Positions 24,664 through 37,154 of a DNA stretch of 64,000 bases are shown here, one piece after another (the first letter of the stretch is position 1; each line of letters begins with the position of its first letter). The notes beneath the pieces were generated by a model. It searched no databases and had not been told where the DNA came from. It saw nothing but the letters and a program-made list of their open reading frames with translations. The DNA comes from Anoplolepis gracilipes (Eukaryota; Arthropoda; Insecta; Hymenoptera; Formicidae), in contig NC_132986.1 in NCBI RefSeq assembly GCF_047496725.1, forward strand, positions 4,930,501 to 4,994,500, written 5' to 3'. The position numbers were made by a program, and so were the translations under genes.

Positions 24664-26890
24664 ATAAATTAATATTTCTTATTGCATTATATGAGTTTTA
24701 GATTTAACTGTTAAATCAATCACACGTAATATAAAATCCGCAAAAGTCTGGATCTTCTTAATTTTAAAGTCCGTAAAAAATTTATATATTATGAATGCGA
24801 TATACCTTCTTTGTTTCTTATATATCATCCTTTTAACGCATCATAATAATAATATATAAACTCAAAGATTCAAACGGCAACTAAATATATGACGTGAATG
24901 TCGCAATTAATTATTGCTATTATACGCAGTTCCAGCAATGCAGTATTAATTTGTAGTCACCCGAAAGATCGACGAGACTGACAATGAATCGAGTAGAACA
25001 TAACGTGTTCACAGTTAAACCTTAATTTGCGCTTAAAAGCTTCTATATACAATCAATGTCGGTCATTCTGTGTACTTATATGACTGTCAATGTACGATCA
25101 AGGAGACACTGCAAATCCAGATGGACATATGTATATGTACATACAAACATACATATATATATATATATGTATATATGTATATATACTATATATATAGAGA
25201 GAGAGAGGGAACGGAACGTGCTTTTGTCGTCTTAATGAAACGTCACAATCTAACTCCTCTTGGCATTCCTCGTGAGAAAGCGCCCTGGTATTCTGACTAT
25301 TCCGGCATGACCGATGGAAAGCCCAATGACATAAGGGTTTCATTCAAGCTCTGCCAAGACTAATGAAGAATTCATGGCTCGCGGAAATCAGCGAAAACAA
25401 GAAGGGATACAAACAAGGATTATATACGAGCAATATAATGAAAAGTACAATACAATGCGAGGAATAAAGCATTAATTTTATTGTAAAATTGAGATGTTAG
25501 TAGAAATTATTCCGGGTATATAACTTGAATCTTATAAAGATAAAGAAAAATACGCAAAGCATTTCACAAAGTATGAAATATAAATTTAAGAAATAGCTAT
25601 CTCTTAAAAGAAATATTCTTTTCTGAGTCGACGATTTTTCAATATTCGCATGATACGATTGCTAAAAGTATGCGCATGTATATGTATATATATATATATA
25701 TATATATGAGCGAGTATTTGTACGATGAACGCACTGAAAGATTGAAAGCATTGCCGGTTAAGTGAATTCCTAACTGCAGCGCAAGCGAGTCTAATTAATA
25801 TTTCAGATCACGCTCACGCTTAAGGCGACGTTTTTCATGACTAATTAATTTGTCGTTACCTGCGGGAAAGGTAACGATAAAATTCGCAACAGATGAGAAA
25901 ACTTTACAAAGCGAGGCTTAACTTTTCCTTTGCCACTCACTCAGAGCAAGCTAACTTTAAGCCTGAGTGCAGGCCTGTAGGTCAACACGTTCTAATGTAA
26001 ATCCAGAATTTCCATCTGCTTTTAGTATCAGAGCCTGTAGCTAATCCAGATTTTAGAAACTCTCTTCTCGTATAGCACTCACAGGTCATTTCGACAGTTT
26101 CCAAAGGTAACGAAAATTTAAAGCAGAATGCTCTTAATTTTCTCGCTCGTATTTCGATTTCTAATGTGTAATACGTACGATGACAGTAGTGTATTAACAC
26201 GGAGATAACTCTTATAAATTTCCATTATGTTTCGCTCCAAAGATAAAAATCGGATATAGAATGAAACATAAATGAAATATGAATGTTTCGGAACAACGGG
26301 GTTAACACGATTTAATATAATGATATAACAGTACCAATATATATACGCGTTTACGTTGACTCGCAGTTTCCAGGATACATACATATTTGTGGAAATTACG
26401 AGAAATTTGTATTCACGAGATATTACGATCAAATGCAATAACCTGAATCGAACGTGTTATCATGTGTCATCGTCCATTAATTTGCTTGTGTTAGGAGAAT
26501 TTCATAACACTTTGCTGAATAAATAATATTTCTAAACATATCTCTCGCGAAAAGTGTCGATTTAATATTTAATGCATTTATTATCAAGTATGATTAATAA
26601 AAGGATATATATAGAGAAAGAGAAAAGAATATATCACTCTTGAAATATCTATTTTCAAAAAAAATCTTTCCATGCCAGACAATATTATATTATCTTGGAA
26701 TTGACAAACGATTGAAAAGATTTAAATAAAATTGTGTTTAAAATTTATACAGTAAATAGTCTTTTTTCACAATAATTATTTTATTATTTCAACTCTTGAA
26801 ATATCTGATCTATCATTAATGTTTTTCCAGCAAGATATACAATGTTTCAAAACCGATGGAAAAAATAAAAAAGTACATTATATTGTGAGA
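24664..26890. other. AT-rich non-coding DNA with TA and GA repeats
   Basis: It contains a TA/TG repeat at 25150-25195 running into (GA)n at 25196-25207, and a TA repeat at 25685-25707. A modestly GC-richer patch lies at 25210-25400. Open frames of 72-106 codons are unrecognised and run through repeats. No gene is called. Confidence 0.55.
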
Positions 26891-27092
26891 AATGTGAACT
26901 TTCAATCTACAAGATAAACTGCAGTTTCTCTCTTTCTTCGCGAATCTATTGCATCGCGCTCATTCCAAAGGGACCCGGCGTGCCATTGCTCAAAGCTGAC
27001 GCTAATAAGCCACCTGCGTATCCAACCCGGCTTAGCTGGCGTTCCTACAGTGGTCTGACCGAGTCCCTTAAGAGAGTGCGAAGCTATTACCA
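26891..27092. other. GC-richer block, upstream part
   Basis: Balanced to GC-rich composition beginning near 26940. Short frames are open on both strands and none is recognised. Confidence 0.4.
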
Positions 27093-27133
27093 CTCGGACA
27101 TTGTCCGAGAAACATTGTCGCCAGGCGATACAA
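27093..27133. other. Two adjacent perfect hairpins
   Basis: CTCGGAC-att-GTCCGAG at 27093-27109 is followed six bases later by TTGTCGCC-a-GGCGATACAA at 27115-27133 (a four-pair CGCC/GGCG core, flanked by TTGT/ACAA with a two-base bulge). They sit in an otherwise unassigned GC-rich stretch. They may be a structured RNA segment or paired palindromic protein sites. No known RNA family is recognised. Confidence 0.45.
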
Positions 27134-27772
27134 GTCAACTGGGATTAAATAGACGTGTCGCTTGGTAAACCGAATGCAGCAGGACGCGACAATTTCACGT
27201 CATTCTGTACGCACAGCGTGGGAAGAAGGCACTCGTTACATCGAAATCTTTACAAAAGAGCGATATCGATTGCGACAGGCGAAAAAATTGAGCTGTCGAC
27301 GTGACGATGATGATGACGTCGGCGGCAGCGAGCGAAATAAGGAAAGAGAGAAAGATCTGGAAAAGGCGACTTCGCGCGTCGTTTCAGCAAACCCGCCGGC
27401 ATTTTCCTCCAGCCCTCATGCCCTTTTTTCCATTCCGCCGAGACTTTGCTCGAAGATTAATAACGCTACGGCGTAGCTCGCATAAGACTCTCTTTAATCT
27501 GAACCAACGTGAACGCGTATATTACACCTGCTGATGCAGATCGTCTACCGACGCCTTTTCTTTTTGTTTCTCTCTTTATCCTTTTTTTAAATTTTACGAA
27601 GGTTGAAAGACGAGACTCGACGAGATTTTTTTTTTATTTTATACGACGCGGCGCTGATTAACTCCCGCAGATATCTCAACATCTGTGATATCGGGATGAG
27701 ACGTCCCGTGATAATTTGTATTTCGTTCTAAAGGGATTCGCGCGCTTTATTAATGAATATCGAGGATAGCTG

Positions 27773-27776
<4 letters not shown>
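27134..27776. other. CpG-rich block, downstream part
   Basis: CG-rich at 27180-27540, with a run of GAC/GAT triplets at 27302-27316 (GTGACGATGATGATGAC). Two plus-strand frames (104 and 77 codons) overlap in different registers. Nothing is recognised. Confidence 0.45.
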
Positions 27777-27803
<27 letters not shown>

Positions 27804-27892
27804 TAGGTAAACAGCAAGAGATAGACAGAGAAGTGGAAGGGAGAGAGAGAGAGAGAGAGAGAAGGGGGGGGAGAGAGAGGAGAGAAGTCCAA
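27777..27892. repeat. Compound (GA)n repeat with a G run
   Basis: Two GA tracts (27777-27804 and 27840-27862) are separated by degenerate purine sequence. The second ends in a G homopolymer at 27864-27871 and then more GAGAGAGG. Confidence 0.95.
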
Positions 27893-29017
27893 GCTATGGT
27901 ATATTAAAGCTGTCACATGCAGGCGCGTGCACATGTACACAAAGGCTCTCCGGTTAGTCACTAGTACAGGTGATAGCGAGCTTTTTCTTATCACGTTGGT
28001 AGACAATGTACAGTCTAAAATATCTTACTATATACTTGCGTTTCATTTTGGCAACCTTGAAGAAAATACTTTAAATTATATACAATGCATTCCAGAACTT
28101 TCGGTCTTTCTTTTTTAATAATCAATTATTCTTTAAATATAATCAATTACTTTTTATTGAAAAATATGTTTGAATATTTTTCTCATTATACAGATATGAT
28201 TGAAAATGTAAAACTTTTTATTATATCGCGGAAAGATTTAGTGGAAATAAAGTCGCGGTACATCAACGAGCACTGACAGTTCAGTATTTTGACCTGTTGA
28301 TAAGTCCAATTATGACGCTCACGCGACTTTGTTGTACAAGAAACGCGAGAGAAATAGATGAACAATGCCGTGAAAAGTTAGAAGTGAATCGGTCACACGA
28401 AATTTAGCTCAGCAAATTAAAGAGCGTGAACAAGGAAATACCGCAAAGTATAATTGTGACGAGAAAATAGTTGAGAAACTATAGTCTTGAACCGCACGAA
28501 AAGATCGTTAACTATAAAGCAGATTCTTCTCGCTTCCGTCGCGGCTGTCAAATTGCGTCGTATTTCTTTCCTCGGAGTTTGATATTTCGTTTTCTTAAAT
28601 TTTATTCTGGGTTTTTATTCTTTGATCAACCACTTATATATGTCTCTAGTCATACAAAAAGTCTTGAAATCGTTCATATTACATTAACGGATTAAAAAAA
28701 TTTCTTTTCAAAACTGAGGAATATCAAATGTTAATATCAATTCTTAATCTTTATACTCGTATAATTTTCACAATTACATTTTTTTAAATAGATTTTTATT
28801 TAATTCTTAATTTTATATATAAATGTTTGTAAATGACACATTAACGTGCGCGCGCAAGATATACATATAAATGTAAGCATGTATTCAGCAGTAATAAATA
28901 GCCTTGATATTAATTACTTGAATTTTTCCAGAAAATGAATTAAGTTTACTAAAATTTATTATTTATCTTTATTTATATGAAAATAAATATAATATAAATA
29001 AGTATAATAATAAATAA

Positions 29018-29018
<1 letters not shown>
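27893..29018. other. AT-rich non-coding DNA
   Basis: AT-rich with a balanced patch at 28240-28570. No RNA gene, exon or transposon terminus is recognised. Confidence 0.55.

Positions 29019-29099
<81 letters not shown>
29019..29099. repeat. (CT)n microsatellite
   Basis: About 40 CT units with one CTTT interruption near the start. It is among the longest simple repeats here. Confidence 0.97.
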
Positions 29100-29104
<5 letters not shown>

Positions 29105-29470
29105 TTTAATGTCACGCATTAACGTTGAATTTTCTGATTATTTGCACGAGCTTTTCCAAGAAAAAGAATCAGTTTTTTGGATGTAAACAGCCTAAATTTA
29201 TTTTGGTCGCATTGGTAATTATCAAACTAGTTATTTTAGTTAGCCATTCAAGTCAATTATGAATATACATGAGACCTTTATCGATTACGTTCGCTGTAAT
29301 TTCTGCAAAGTCTGCCTTCGGACAGAAAGTAAAATTAGTTGAATCGTCCACCCTCGTGTGATAACGGAAAGTCGACTGTTTGACTTCCAAAAGCTAACTT
29401 TCAACGTTTAGACAATTTACGATCAGCATTTTGTGCAGAATCAACCAATGTATCAAACAAGCGTTAAAGA
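29100..29470. other. Non-coding DNA
   Basis: AT-rich to mixed spacer between the CT repeat and the MITE. Nothing is recognised. Confidence 0.5.
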
Positions 29471-29724
29471 TACAGTACCGGCCAAAAATTTATCACCTTT
29501 AGGATTTTTGAGCACAAATTTAATTTAATTTAATTTACTTACTTATAAAATTAATTTTTTATATTATTAAAATTAAATTTTTATATTATTTTATGAAAAA
29601 TATTTTATTTGGTAAGTTGTATTTACTATCAAAACATATATTATGATATTATAAATATCCATGCATTTTGAATAAAATTATACTCAAAAATACTAAAAGT
29701 GATATATTTTTGGCCGGTACTGTA
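29471..29724. mobile_element. Tc1/mariner-type MITE, 250 bp
   Basis: Both ends read CAGTACCGGCCAAAAATWTA on their own strand (left from 29473, right from 29722). The inverted repeats extend to about 40 bp (ATCACYTTTAGKATTTTTGAG continues each side) and TA flanks both ends. The interior is AT-rich with TTTAA repeats and no frame. The TA duplication and CAGTxCCGGCCAAAA terminus are of the Tc1-like type. The near identity of the two ends suggests fairly recent mobilisation. Confidence 0.93.
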
Positions 29725-30195
29725 AGAGATGTATAAAGAAACTAATCAACTGATCTTATTGTGCGGTTTTAACAATAATTATCAAAGCAATAAGACATAC
29801 AAGTATGATACACAAGTATAATATACAATTTTAAGATGCTTTTAAATGTAAGATAAGAATCATAGAAACATAAGTAGATAAATAGAAATCATTATTCGCG
29901 TTCTAAGAATAAATTTCCCAAGTATATTAAAAATGTAACGTTACATGATAAAAAATTCAATAAAAATCAATAAATTTACAAATAAATTTAGAGCATCGTA
30001 TGAAAAGAATCGCATTTTCGAATTCGTCGATTAAATAATTATTGGTAAATAATCATTTCTATTGAGGAAACTTAAGAAAGCGTTGTACAATTAATTTTTT
30101 TCTAATTTTATGTATAAGTAATTAATGCGTGCGATATATTTATTAGCAAATAATTATATATACATATGTTATACATACGTAATAATATGATATTT
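29725..30195. other. AT-rich non-coding DNA
   Basis: AT-rich with A and T runs and no recognised feature. Confidence 0.55.
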
Positions 30196-30432
30196 TTAAC
30201 ATTCCTTACGCAAATAATACTTTGCAATCTGGACTGGCGGATACTGAATTTCGAGCGATTTTAAGATTTTGCGCGAACGATCGAAGTTTCTTGCACTATC
30301 AAGATAGAAGGCGATGGTGCGGAGGAAAAATTGTGAACCAAGAAGATTAGATTTGCGGAGTGCTCCCATCGGAGTGTCGAGTTCTTCTGGGCTGAGGTCG
30401 TTGTCGAAAACTATTTCCACCTTCTTGCCTCT
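30196..30432 (-). CDS. Weak coding candidate, unknown product
   Basis: This frame of about 77 codons is bounded upstream by an in-frame TAG and ends in TAA. It has balanced, protein-like composition instead of the Ile/Asn/Lys or Arg/Ser bias of chance frames nearby. An acidic start (VEIVFDNDLSPEELDTP) precedes a hydrophobic/basic stretch (SQFFLRTIAFYLDSARNFD, then RKILKSLEIQYPP). The only ATG is internal (MGALRKS), leaving about 57 residues. If genuine it would more likely be an exon, but the upstream AG is not preceded by a good pyrimidine tract. No family is recognised and no expression signal is visible. Chance openness is the main alternative. Confidence 0.15.
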   Translation of the reverse strand, partial: RGKKVEIVFDNDLSPEELDTPMGALRKSNLLGSQFFLRTIAFYLDSARNFDRSRKILKSLEIQYPPVQIAKYYLRKEC

Positions 30433-31149
30433 CTACGATCGCTATCAGAATCGAGACGGTTAAGAACGACGATGTTCTTGCTAACGATGTTTGAAGCAAA
30501 AGTTATCATTATGCGAATATTTACAATATTGCGCGAACGATCGAATAAAGAATCGCGACCCTTATCAATTTTTTTCCCACCACTACAGAAGCACTAAGTA
30601 CTCTCTTAAATACGGTCTGCGATAATGGATATCGATCGCGACTGAATGTGACTTAGTAATGATCGTAACCTCCGACAGTTAATGCTCGCATGAAAAATAA
30701 ATTAGGTCACGTATAAAAATATCTCAGAAAAAACTATCACGAGACTATTCTTAACCACAGGCACTGTGTTAAAGAAAAATTGACGATTATTTCAATATCG
30801 AGACAACGAGACAATTTTAGTGCTATACAGGAATGGGCACTCAATTAAAAGGTATATTTTTAAATAAAAGATATGTTTTTTAATCAAAGACCGCGTATAT
30901 ACATATAAAAAGATATTGTATAAAAGAAGTATCGATAGCGATTACTACATCCGTGTATTTTATAATCGAAAAACTTGCTGCTTTTGTCGTATTATATATC
31001 AGTGAAATACGTTTGCTACTCGTTAAAGTAAACGCAAAATCATTACGACTGAAGAAGAGAGAACTATCAAACATAGATAATGTATACAAAAGCTGTTTAA
31101 GAGATGCAAATATTCATCGAAAGATTTACGGCGATCATAATGAAACTTT
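30433..31149. other. AT-rich non-coding DNA
   Basis: GCGCGAACGATCGAA near 30532 repeats exactly a 15-mer at about 30271, inside the weak frame upstream. The rest is AT-rich and featureless. Confidence 0.5.
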
Positions 31150-31500
31150 GTCAAGCTGAAAATTGTATGGCGTAGAAAAACGTAACGATTTGACATTTCG
31201 CGACGAAAAGAGAGACACTATTATATCAATCAATTCCCTCCTGAAACTCCGTGGCACATGTTCCTCTTTCTTCCTTTCTCAACGCGAATCGACCGACGAC
31301 GAAATGTCGTGTTCGCGCTTGCAGGAAGAAACGTCTCAATTTTTCTCTCTCTTGACACGCGACAATGAAAGGAGAACTTTCCCTCCAGCCGAATCGCTTA
31401 ATACGACGATGATCTACTTCAATGTGATCATAGAGGTACAAACTGTGATAAATGGGAATTCCGAAACATTTTTTCATTGCCAAATTTAATTGAACGTTTA
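31150..31500. other. Moderately CpG-rich patch
   Basis: Slight GC/CpG enrichment. The 108-codon plus-strand frame (31163-31489) and 85-codon minus-strand frame overlap and are unrecognised. Confidence 0.4.
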
Positions 31501-32207
31501 ATTACAAAGTTATTTATCGTTAAGAATTAAGAAGTTAACAAGTTAATTTTAGAGAGATAAACAATTAATAAGGTTTAATCTCCGTTTTAATTTTAAGCAG
31601 AACATCATTATTAAAACCTGAGAAATTGCGACCACGTGCGCTCTTACAATAATCCGCGACTGGTGATAAAAAGCGTCATCAAGACCATTCGCGATCGTAA
31701 ATAAAAAAGGAAATACAACAATTTTTCTCGCACAGAACCTCGTCGCATGTGAAGCGATACTTTTGTGCCTCCACACGCTTACGGAAAAAATAGGGACTTT
31801 GCATTTAAAAAAAATACATTTTTTTATATATGTAATTTAAATATATATTATTATAAATTTATTTATAAGAAAATTTTAAATTTTAATCAATAGGAAGGTA
31901 TTAAAAATTTTAATTAAAATTTAGTAAAATTTAAATTGTGAGAAAAGGATTTTGATTGGTTGGAGTGCGTGACATCACAGTGCAATAGTTTCAAACATTT
32001 GTTTTCTGTATTCTGTATTATGATATTCGGTCATTTTTGATCTCGAGGTACAAAGAAAAACAATTTATTGGGTGTTTTAATTGTTGTACTTTTACATAGA
32101 GATACAAAACAGGTTTTGTACGTGTTACCTTTGCCCATTTTCACAATAACTGGATATTTTAATAAATTAAAAATAGTGTGTTGTCACTGTATATATTGGT
32201 TAGGTTT
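31501..32207. other. AT-rich non-coding DNA
   Basis: AT-rich, with long A/T stretches at 31800-31930. It contains GTGACATCACAG near 31970. A 68-codon frame at 32068-32274 runs into the hairpin downstream and is not recognised. Confidence 0.5.
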
Positions 32208-32252
32208 GAGGAGACGCTATTTCACGCTAATTAGCGCTATTAGCGTCTCCTC
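32208..32252. other. Perfect 12-bp stem hairpin
   Basis: GAGGAGACGCTA (32208-32219) pairs with TAGCGTCTCCTC (32241-32252). The 21-base spacer itself holds AGCGCTA/CTAATTAGCG symmetry, so most of the 45 bases can fold. It may be the tip of a decayed element or a dimeric protein site. Confidence 0.6.
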
Positions 32253-34149
32253 GAATGCAGATATTGCATTGTAACGTCACATCGCATTCAAGAGGACTCG
32301 GTCGTGTCCGGATCGTATTCGACAATTTCAAATAATGTAATTTTTATTATTGATTTTCTCGCTTAATTTACATTAAAAAATTACGAAAAAAATAATTGCA
32401 TTTAAAACTATATATAAATTACAAAATGTAATTGTTTTTCAAAATCATGCAAACTCCCTATTCTCGCAACGGAGCAACGTTAATACGGCCGATTACGACG
32501 ATGCCCGATGCCCGTTTTATGTTTCATGCAAACCCGCGGCGATTAGCACTCGTGTTCTTGTTTCGTTCCTTCCATTACGCTATTTATTCCACTCTCGTCA
32601 CGCACGTCTACTAGTATGTACGCTAATATTCGTGTAAGTATGCAAACGTGCGTATCTTTTACACGTATGTGCATGCGCCCTATAACCGGGTTTTATTACC
32701 AACATCGTTACAAACGGTTTGCTGTATATTCATTAGACATACCCTATTTTCAGTATTATTCGGTTGGCTACGATATACAATCGATTATACGAAGAGGCAG
32801 AAAAGAGACGTCGTTGGTGCGAATATAAAGTCGAGTTTCTCGTTCGTCGAGAAACTCGATCACGTGTTCTGTCACGTCGACGATCGTACGGCTATTGAGA
32901 AAAATGGAAATTATTTCGTCGCGTTGTCAATGAAAATGTTATCAACGAGAAGTATATTCGAAAACTTTTGCACGACACAATATCCCCATTATGGGATTAA
33001 CTGCAACAACTCACGACTTGAGGCCATTATCCTCCGTTCCGTGTTGTTTGACCGTACTGCTAGCTTGAAGCTTATATGACTCGTTTCGTTGTTACAGTTA
33101 TTTTTATCCGTTATTTGATTTCTTCTAACGAGCTCTATATAAGAGAAAAGTTAAACCCGCTGTTCAATTAACATCCCGATACTTTCGCGCGGACACTACG
33201 TGTAAATTAAATAATCGTTAACCTCAATTTCTCCTCTGACTCGTAACGTCAAAGTACCGTCAATTACAGGGCATTAGGCGCGTTTGATCGGTCACGTTTG
33301 ATAACTGATACGCGAAAATTTATTAGATGACTTTACGGGATTGGTATACACGCTCGTGTATTTATATATTCATTATGTAAAGCGAATATGAAAAACAATC
33401 GCAAAAAAATTCATCGCGACGCAATAATATGGAGACTCTTTATTACGATATATATTATTGTAATTTTTTTCCACAATAATCGGGAAAATACACACTCATA
33501 TCCAACTAAATGAAATTAAAGAGAAAAGAGATCCTATATTTGTTTATCGATCTAAAGGTTTTTATATAAAAAAAAAGGTTAACACCTTTGAGACGCCTTT
33601 AAGACGCTCGAAGAGAGAAATGCCAACAGATAAAACCTGTCTGCTCAATAAGAAAATAGTTCAAGAGTATATATAGTCAGACAGCTGAGAAAGAAACTAT
33701 ATTTTATTCTTTTCATCTAAAAGATTTAGAGATTCTTCTTATAATAAACTTATATTTATAAATTAAACTATTTTATGCAGAGCAACTTTAAACTCCACTT
33801 TGTTGTTTTAAAAATTCATTAAATTAATTTCATTAACTAATTTATGTCAATTATTTATAGATATTTCCCATGAAAAAAACGCTTCTGAATTATAAAAAAC
33901 TTTAAGATACAGACAAGCAACATTATTCTATTATAATATTATCTTCAGAAATCATAGTTTAAAACTGAGAAATATTTAAAAATATTCGATACTAATTGTA
34001 AGAAATACTATAAGATACTATAAATATTATAAAATGGTTGTCTTTTTTAATTAATTGAATTATTTCTTCGTTTCAGATATAAATCACAGAATACTTTTTT
34101 GTAGCATGAGAAGAGAACAATTTTTAAATAATACACGAAAAGTGCGCGA
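32253..34149. other. Mixed to AT-rich non-coding DNA with one hairpin
   Basis: A perfect 12-bp inverted repeat, TCGAGTTTCTCG-ttcgt-CGAGAAACTCGA, lies at 32831-32859. The 143-codon plus-strand frame at 32648-33079 crosses this hairpin, has no recognised motif and is not called. From 33340 the sequence is AT-rich to 34140. Confidence 0.5.
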
Positions 34150-34412
34150 TGCATATAAATACCTACAATCTGCCCTCGGGAATTTTCTTCATGGTGTTTC
34201 TTGTCGGTTCAACGGCTAGAAAATTTCCACGCATGCGGTCGTACCGAGTTATGTGTGGACAAACGCGCTGTTCGTACATTCCACCCGGTGTGTTCTCGTA
34301 AAAAATTGCAGGCGCGACACAGTAATTTCTACGAGGAATACCCTTTCGTCGCGGCATTATTCCTATTTCCAGATTGCGTCGTGCGAGATACCTCACATTT
34401 TCATTTTCTTTT

Positions 34413-34455
<43 letters not shown>

Positions 34456-35660
34456 ATCACTTTCTCCCTCTTTCTCTTGTCACACGGAAATGAAGAGAAG
34501 AGAAAAAGAAAGAAATAGAACGAACATGCAAAATGTCACGAGGTATGCTTTGAAATTTACCGGCGCGACGATACACACGTAGGACATTTTCTCTACGCCT
34601 TCCCTGTTTCCTCTCCTTTTTGTAAAATCACAGACTTCAGCGTGCTCTGTTTTACGCATACATTTGTAATATGCGCCGTACGGCGCAGCGTAGCACAATT
34701 TTGCGAGGGAATATCGCCGGGCAGCGGTGTATTTATGGACGGCTATAATTTCGCGACTGTATACAATTTGCAACCAAAGAGAGCTTATGCTTATCCGTGG
34801 TATGCTAGCTTTGCGAGCACGAGAGTATTTGTTAATCGTCGTCGATATCGGTCGGCCGCGTCCCGCATCGTTTCGTCCGTATTCATGGCGATAGTGGAGC
34901 GTAAAGGAGAACGACGGAAATCTCATTTAAATATGCTTACCGTATCCGGATAGCTTTATCGAAAAATGTACGTAGAAGAGAGAAGGAAAAATTGTACGCC
35001 CGCGGCGGAGGTAAAGCCGATTGCGCGACTCTTAACGCAAGCTGCTCTTGACAAAGAACGATAATAGAGAATTTGTATTTTAATGAACGAACAATGACTA
35101 TGCGGCCGTACGATTATATACATTTCCCTGTGCATTTGACCCAAGAAATTTAATAATACGGTTTGAAGATTCTCTCTCTCGTTGGTGCTCGCTGTACTTA
35201 CCCAGTTGTAGTTTCTGACAAAAAAGCAAGGTTCATCCCGCAAAGAGAACCGCGGGTACGCGTAATAAATTGAATATGAGAAAATTTCCCGCCCTGAGGA
35301 AAATGGAAAGAAATACATAATAAGATGTAACATACTGCCCATAATATACTGCAATAAGGCGTCGCGCGAAAAATAAGAATCGCGGAAAAAGCGTCGCGGC
35401 ATTTAACGCGACAAAGGAATATATAGAGCGTAGCGTGCACAATATGGAGGGAAAAAAAGTAACGGTTGAAAGTATATAATACATCTTTCTCGGAGCTGCG
35501 GTATATCGAGCGTGTGTGAAATGGTTAGCGCGACGTTCTCTATTCGAAACATTTCATGATATCGCTATTGCGAAATATGTCCCGTGGTCCCGTTGTCCGA
35601 AAGGATTCCGTTTCACGCGGTCGACAACCCTCCGATTCCTGCCGAAAAGCCGAACGTATA
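34150..35660. other. Extended CpG-rich region with a (CT)n tract
   Basis: The longest GC/CpG-elevated region in the window. A CT repeat lies at 34415-34449 (about 17 units). A perfect 14-bp palindrome, GCGCCGTACGGCGC, lies at 34673-34686. Frames up to 148 codons exist on both strands but overlap each other, and none has a recognised domain. It may be a cluster of regulatory islands or contain unrecognised exons. Confidence 0.5.
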
Positions 35661-35940
35661 ACGGACAGTAGGTATTATATAAATGTGATGATTCGCAGTT
35701 TATCCTGAAATGTCGGTGTTAAGTCTCGTCGATCGATACCTCTCTCGACAATTAAATTATATTTTTAGTAATTAATTAAATAATTCATTATTTAACTTAT
35801 TCAGGAAATAACAATTTTGCTTGATTGATATACACACATGTAGAGAAACATAAATCTTGATTTTCCACTTAATTTCTGGAGAAAAATATTAACATTACAT
35901 AAAAAAATGACTATATCTTTGGTTAGAATATAACGCTTAA
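35661..35940. other. AT-rich spacer
   Basis: AT-rich with no recognised feature. Confidence 0.5.
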
Positions 35941-36460
35941 GTCACAGTCGTGATATACTCCAAGAGTTTTGTCCGCTATGTATTCTAAGCAATATGCGGA
36001 CGCGAGAAATACGCGGCGGAAGAGAAGGAGGTACAGACGACGTGTACAGACGACGTATAGGATCCTTAGCCGGGACTCTTTATTCGGCACGTCGCAACGG
36101 TGTCGTACAAAGCGCATCCTGCGTATACCATCGCGGCCGCGACTGTCTCGGGGCGGGAAGCTATTTCCTCGAGAAAAGTAAGACCCATTTCGCGCTCGTA
36201 TTCTCGGGATAGCGCCTGGCGACGTCGATGGGGCGGTGGGGTTAACGTAGAGGCGTAAATTTCGGTAAATGCGACCACGTAAAGCACGTTCGCTTGCAAC
36301 GACAGCGCGCACTACGAACTTTACTAGCGTGCACGATGACTGCAGCGCGACGACGACGACGAAGACTATGGCGTCCGCTACATAATGCTTTATGCATAAC
36401 GAGCAAATTGAACCGCGAGAGCGCGTTGCGCGGGACACGGAATGCTAACGAGAAAACTTG
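35941..36460. other. CpG-rich block with a 13-bp tandem duplication
   Basis: Highly CpG-rich. GTACAGACGACGT occurs twice in tandem at 36031-36043 and 36044-36056. The 171-codon minus-strand frame (35923-36438) overlaps plus-strand frames of about 70 codons and another minus-strand frame in a different register. Its Arg/Ser-rich sequence is unrecognised. Confidence 0.5.
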
Positions 36461-36721
36461 AGACTTGAGATGTGCAAAAAAAAAAGAAAGAAAGGGCAAA
36501 GGAAAGGGAGAGGCAAAATTCGGAGCGTAGAATTCGGAGACGGGATTTTCAAAAAAAAGAGAATAAAGAGAGAAAGAGAGGCAGGTAGGCAGCGAGATAT
36601 TGTATACCACGACCAATGCATTGTGTGGCGCCTGCAGAGATCATGCTTGTGGAATATCAACGGGCATCGCTGATCGATCGATTTACGGAATTTATGATAC
36701 CAACGGGTATGTGGGTGAAAT
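36461..36721. other. Purine-rich to mixed DNA
   Basis: A purine-rich plus strand (36475-36590, A9 then GAAAGAAAGGGC) leads up to the composite inverted-repeat element. No gene is called. Confidence 0.45.
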
Positions 36722-37060
36722 TGGCGTCTCACTTTGTCGAAATTGATTAATTGTTCAATTGTGGTTTTATTTTTAATAATTTTAAAATTCTTGATAAATT
36801 AAACAATTAGTTGTGGTCATTAAACCAAATAAATAGCTCGCCAAGTTCACGCCAAGTTGTGTCTTATTTTGTAAAAATTATTAGAATAGAAACAAATTAG
36901 ATCACCCCAAGACGTTGAACGTCTGAGATTTTGTGTTATTTTGAAATCATTTACACTCTCTGAGCAAATTTTTGTGTATAAAATTATTAAAATAGTAATT
37001 ATTAAAATATTTACTGAGAAAATGTGCAAGATTTTAAATAACTTTTACGCATAAAATTAT

Positions 37061-37078
37061 CTCTCTTTCTCCCTCCTT

Positions 37079-37133
<55 letters not shown>
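37061..37133. repeat. (CT)n microsatellite inside unit A
   Basis: A CTCTCTTTCTCCCTCCTTCC lead-in is followed by about 25 CT units. It lies between inverted copies of the internal monomer, near the middle of unit A. Confidence 0.95.
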
Positions 37134-37136
<3 letters not shown>

Positions 37137-37154
37137 ATTAAAAATGATTAATTA

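Noticed and set aside
35923..36438. 171-codon minus-strand frame
   Set aside because: Arg/Ser-biased translation in a CpG-rich block with open frames in other registers and no recognised motif.
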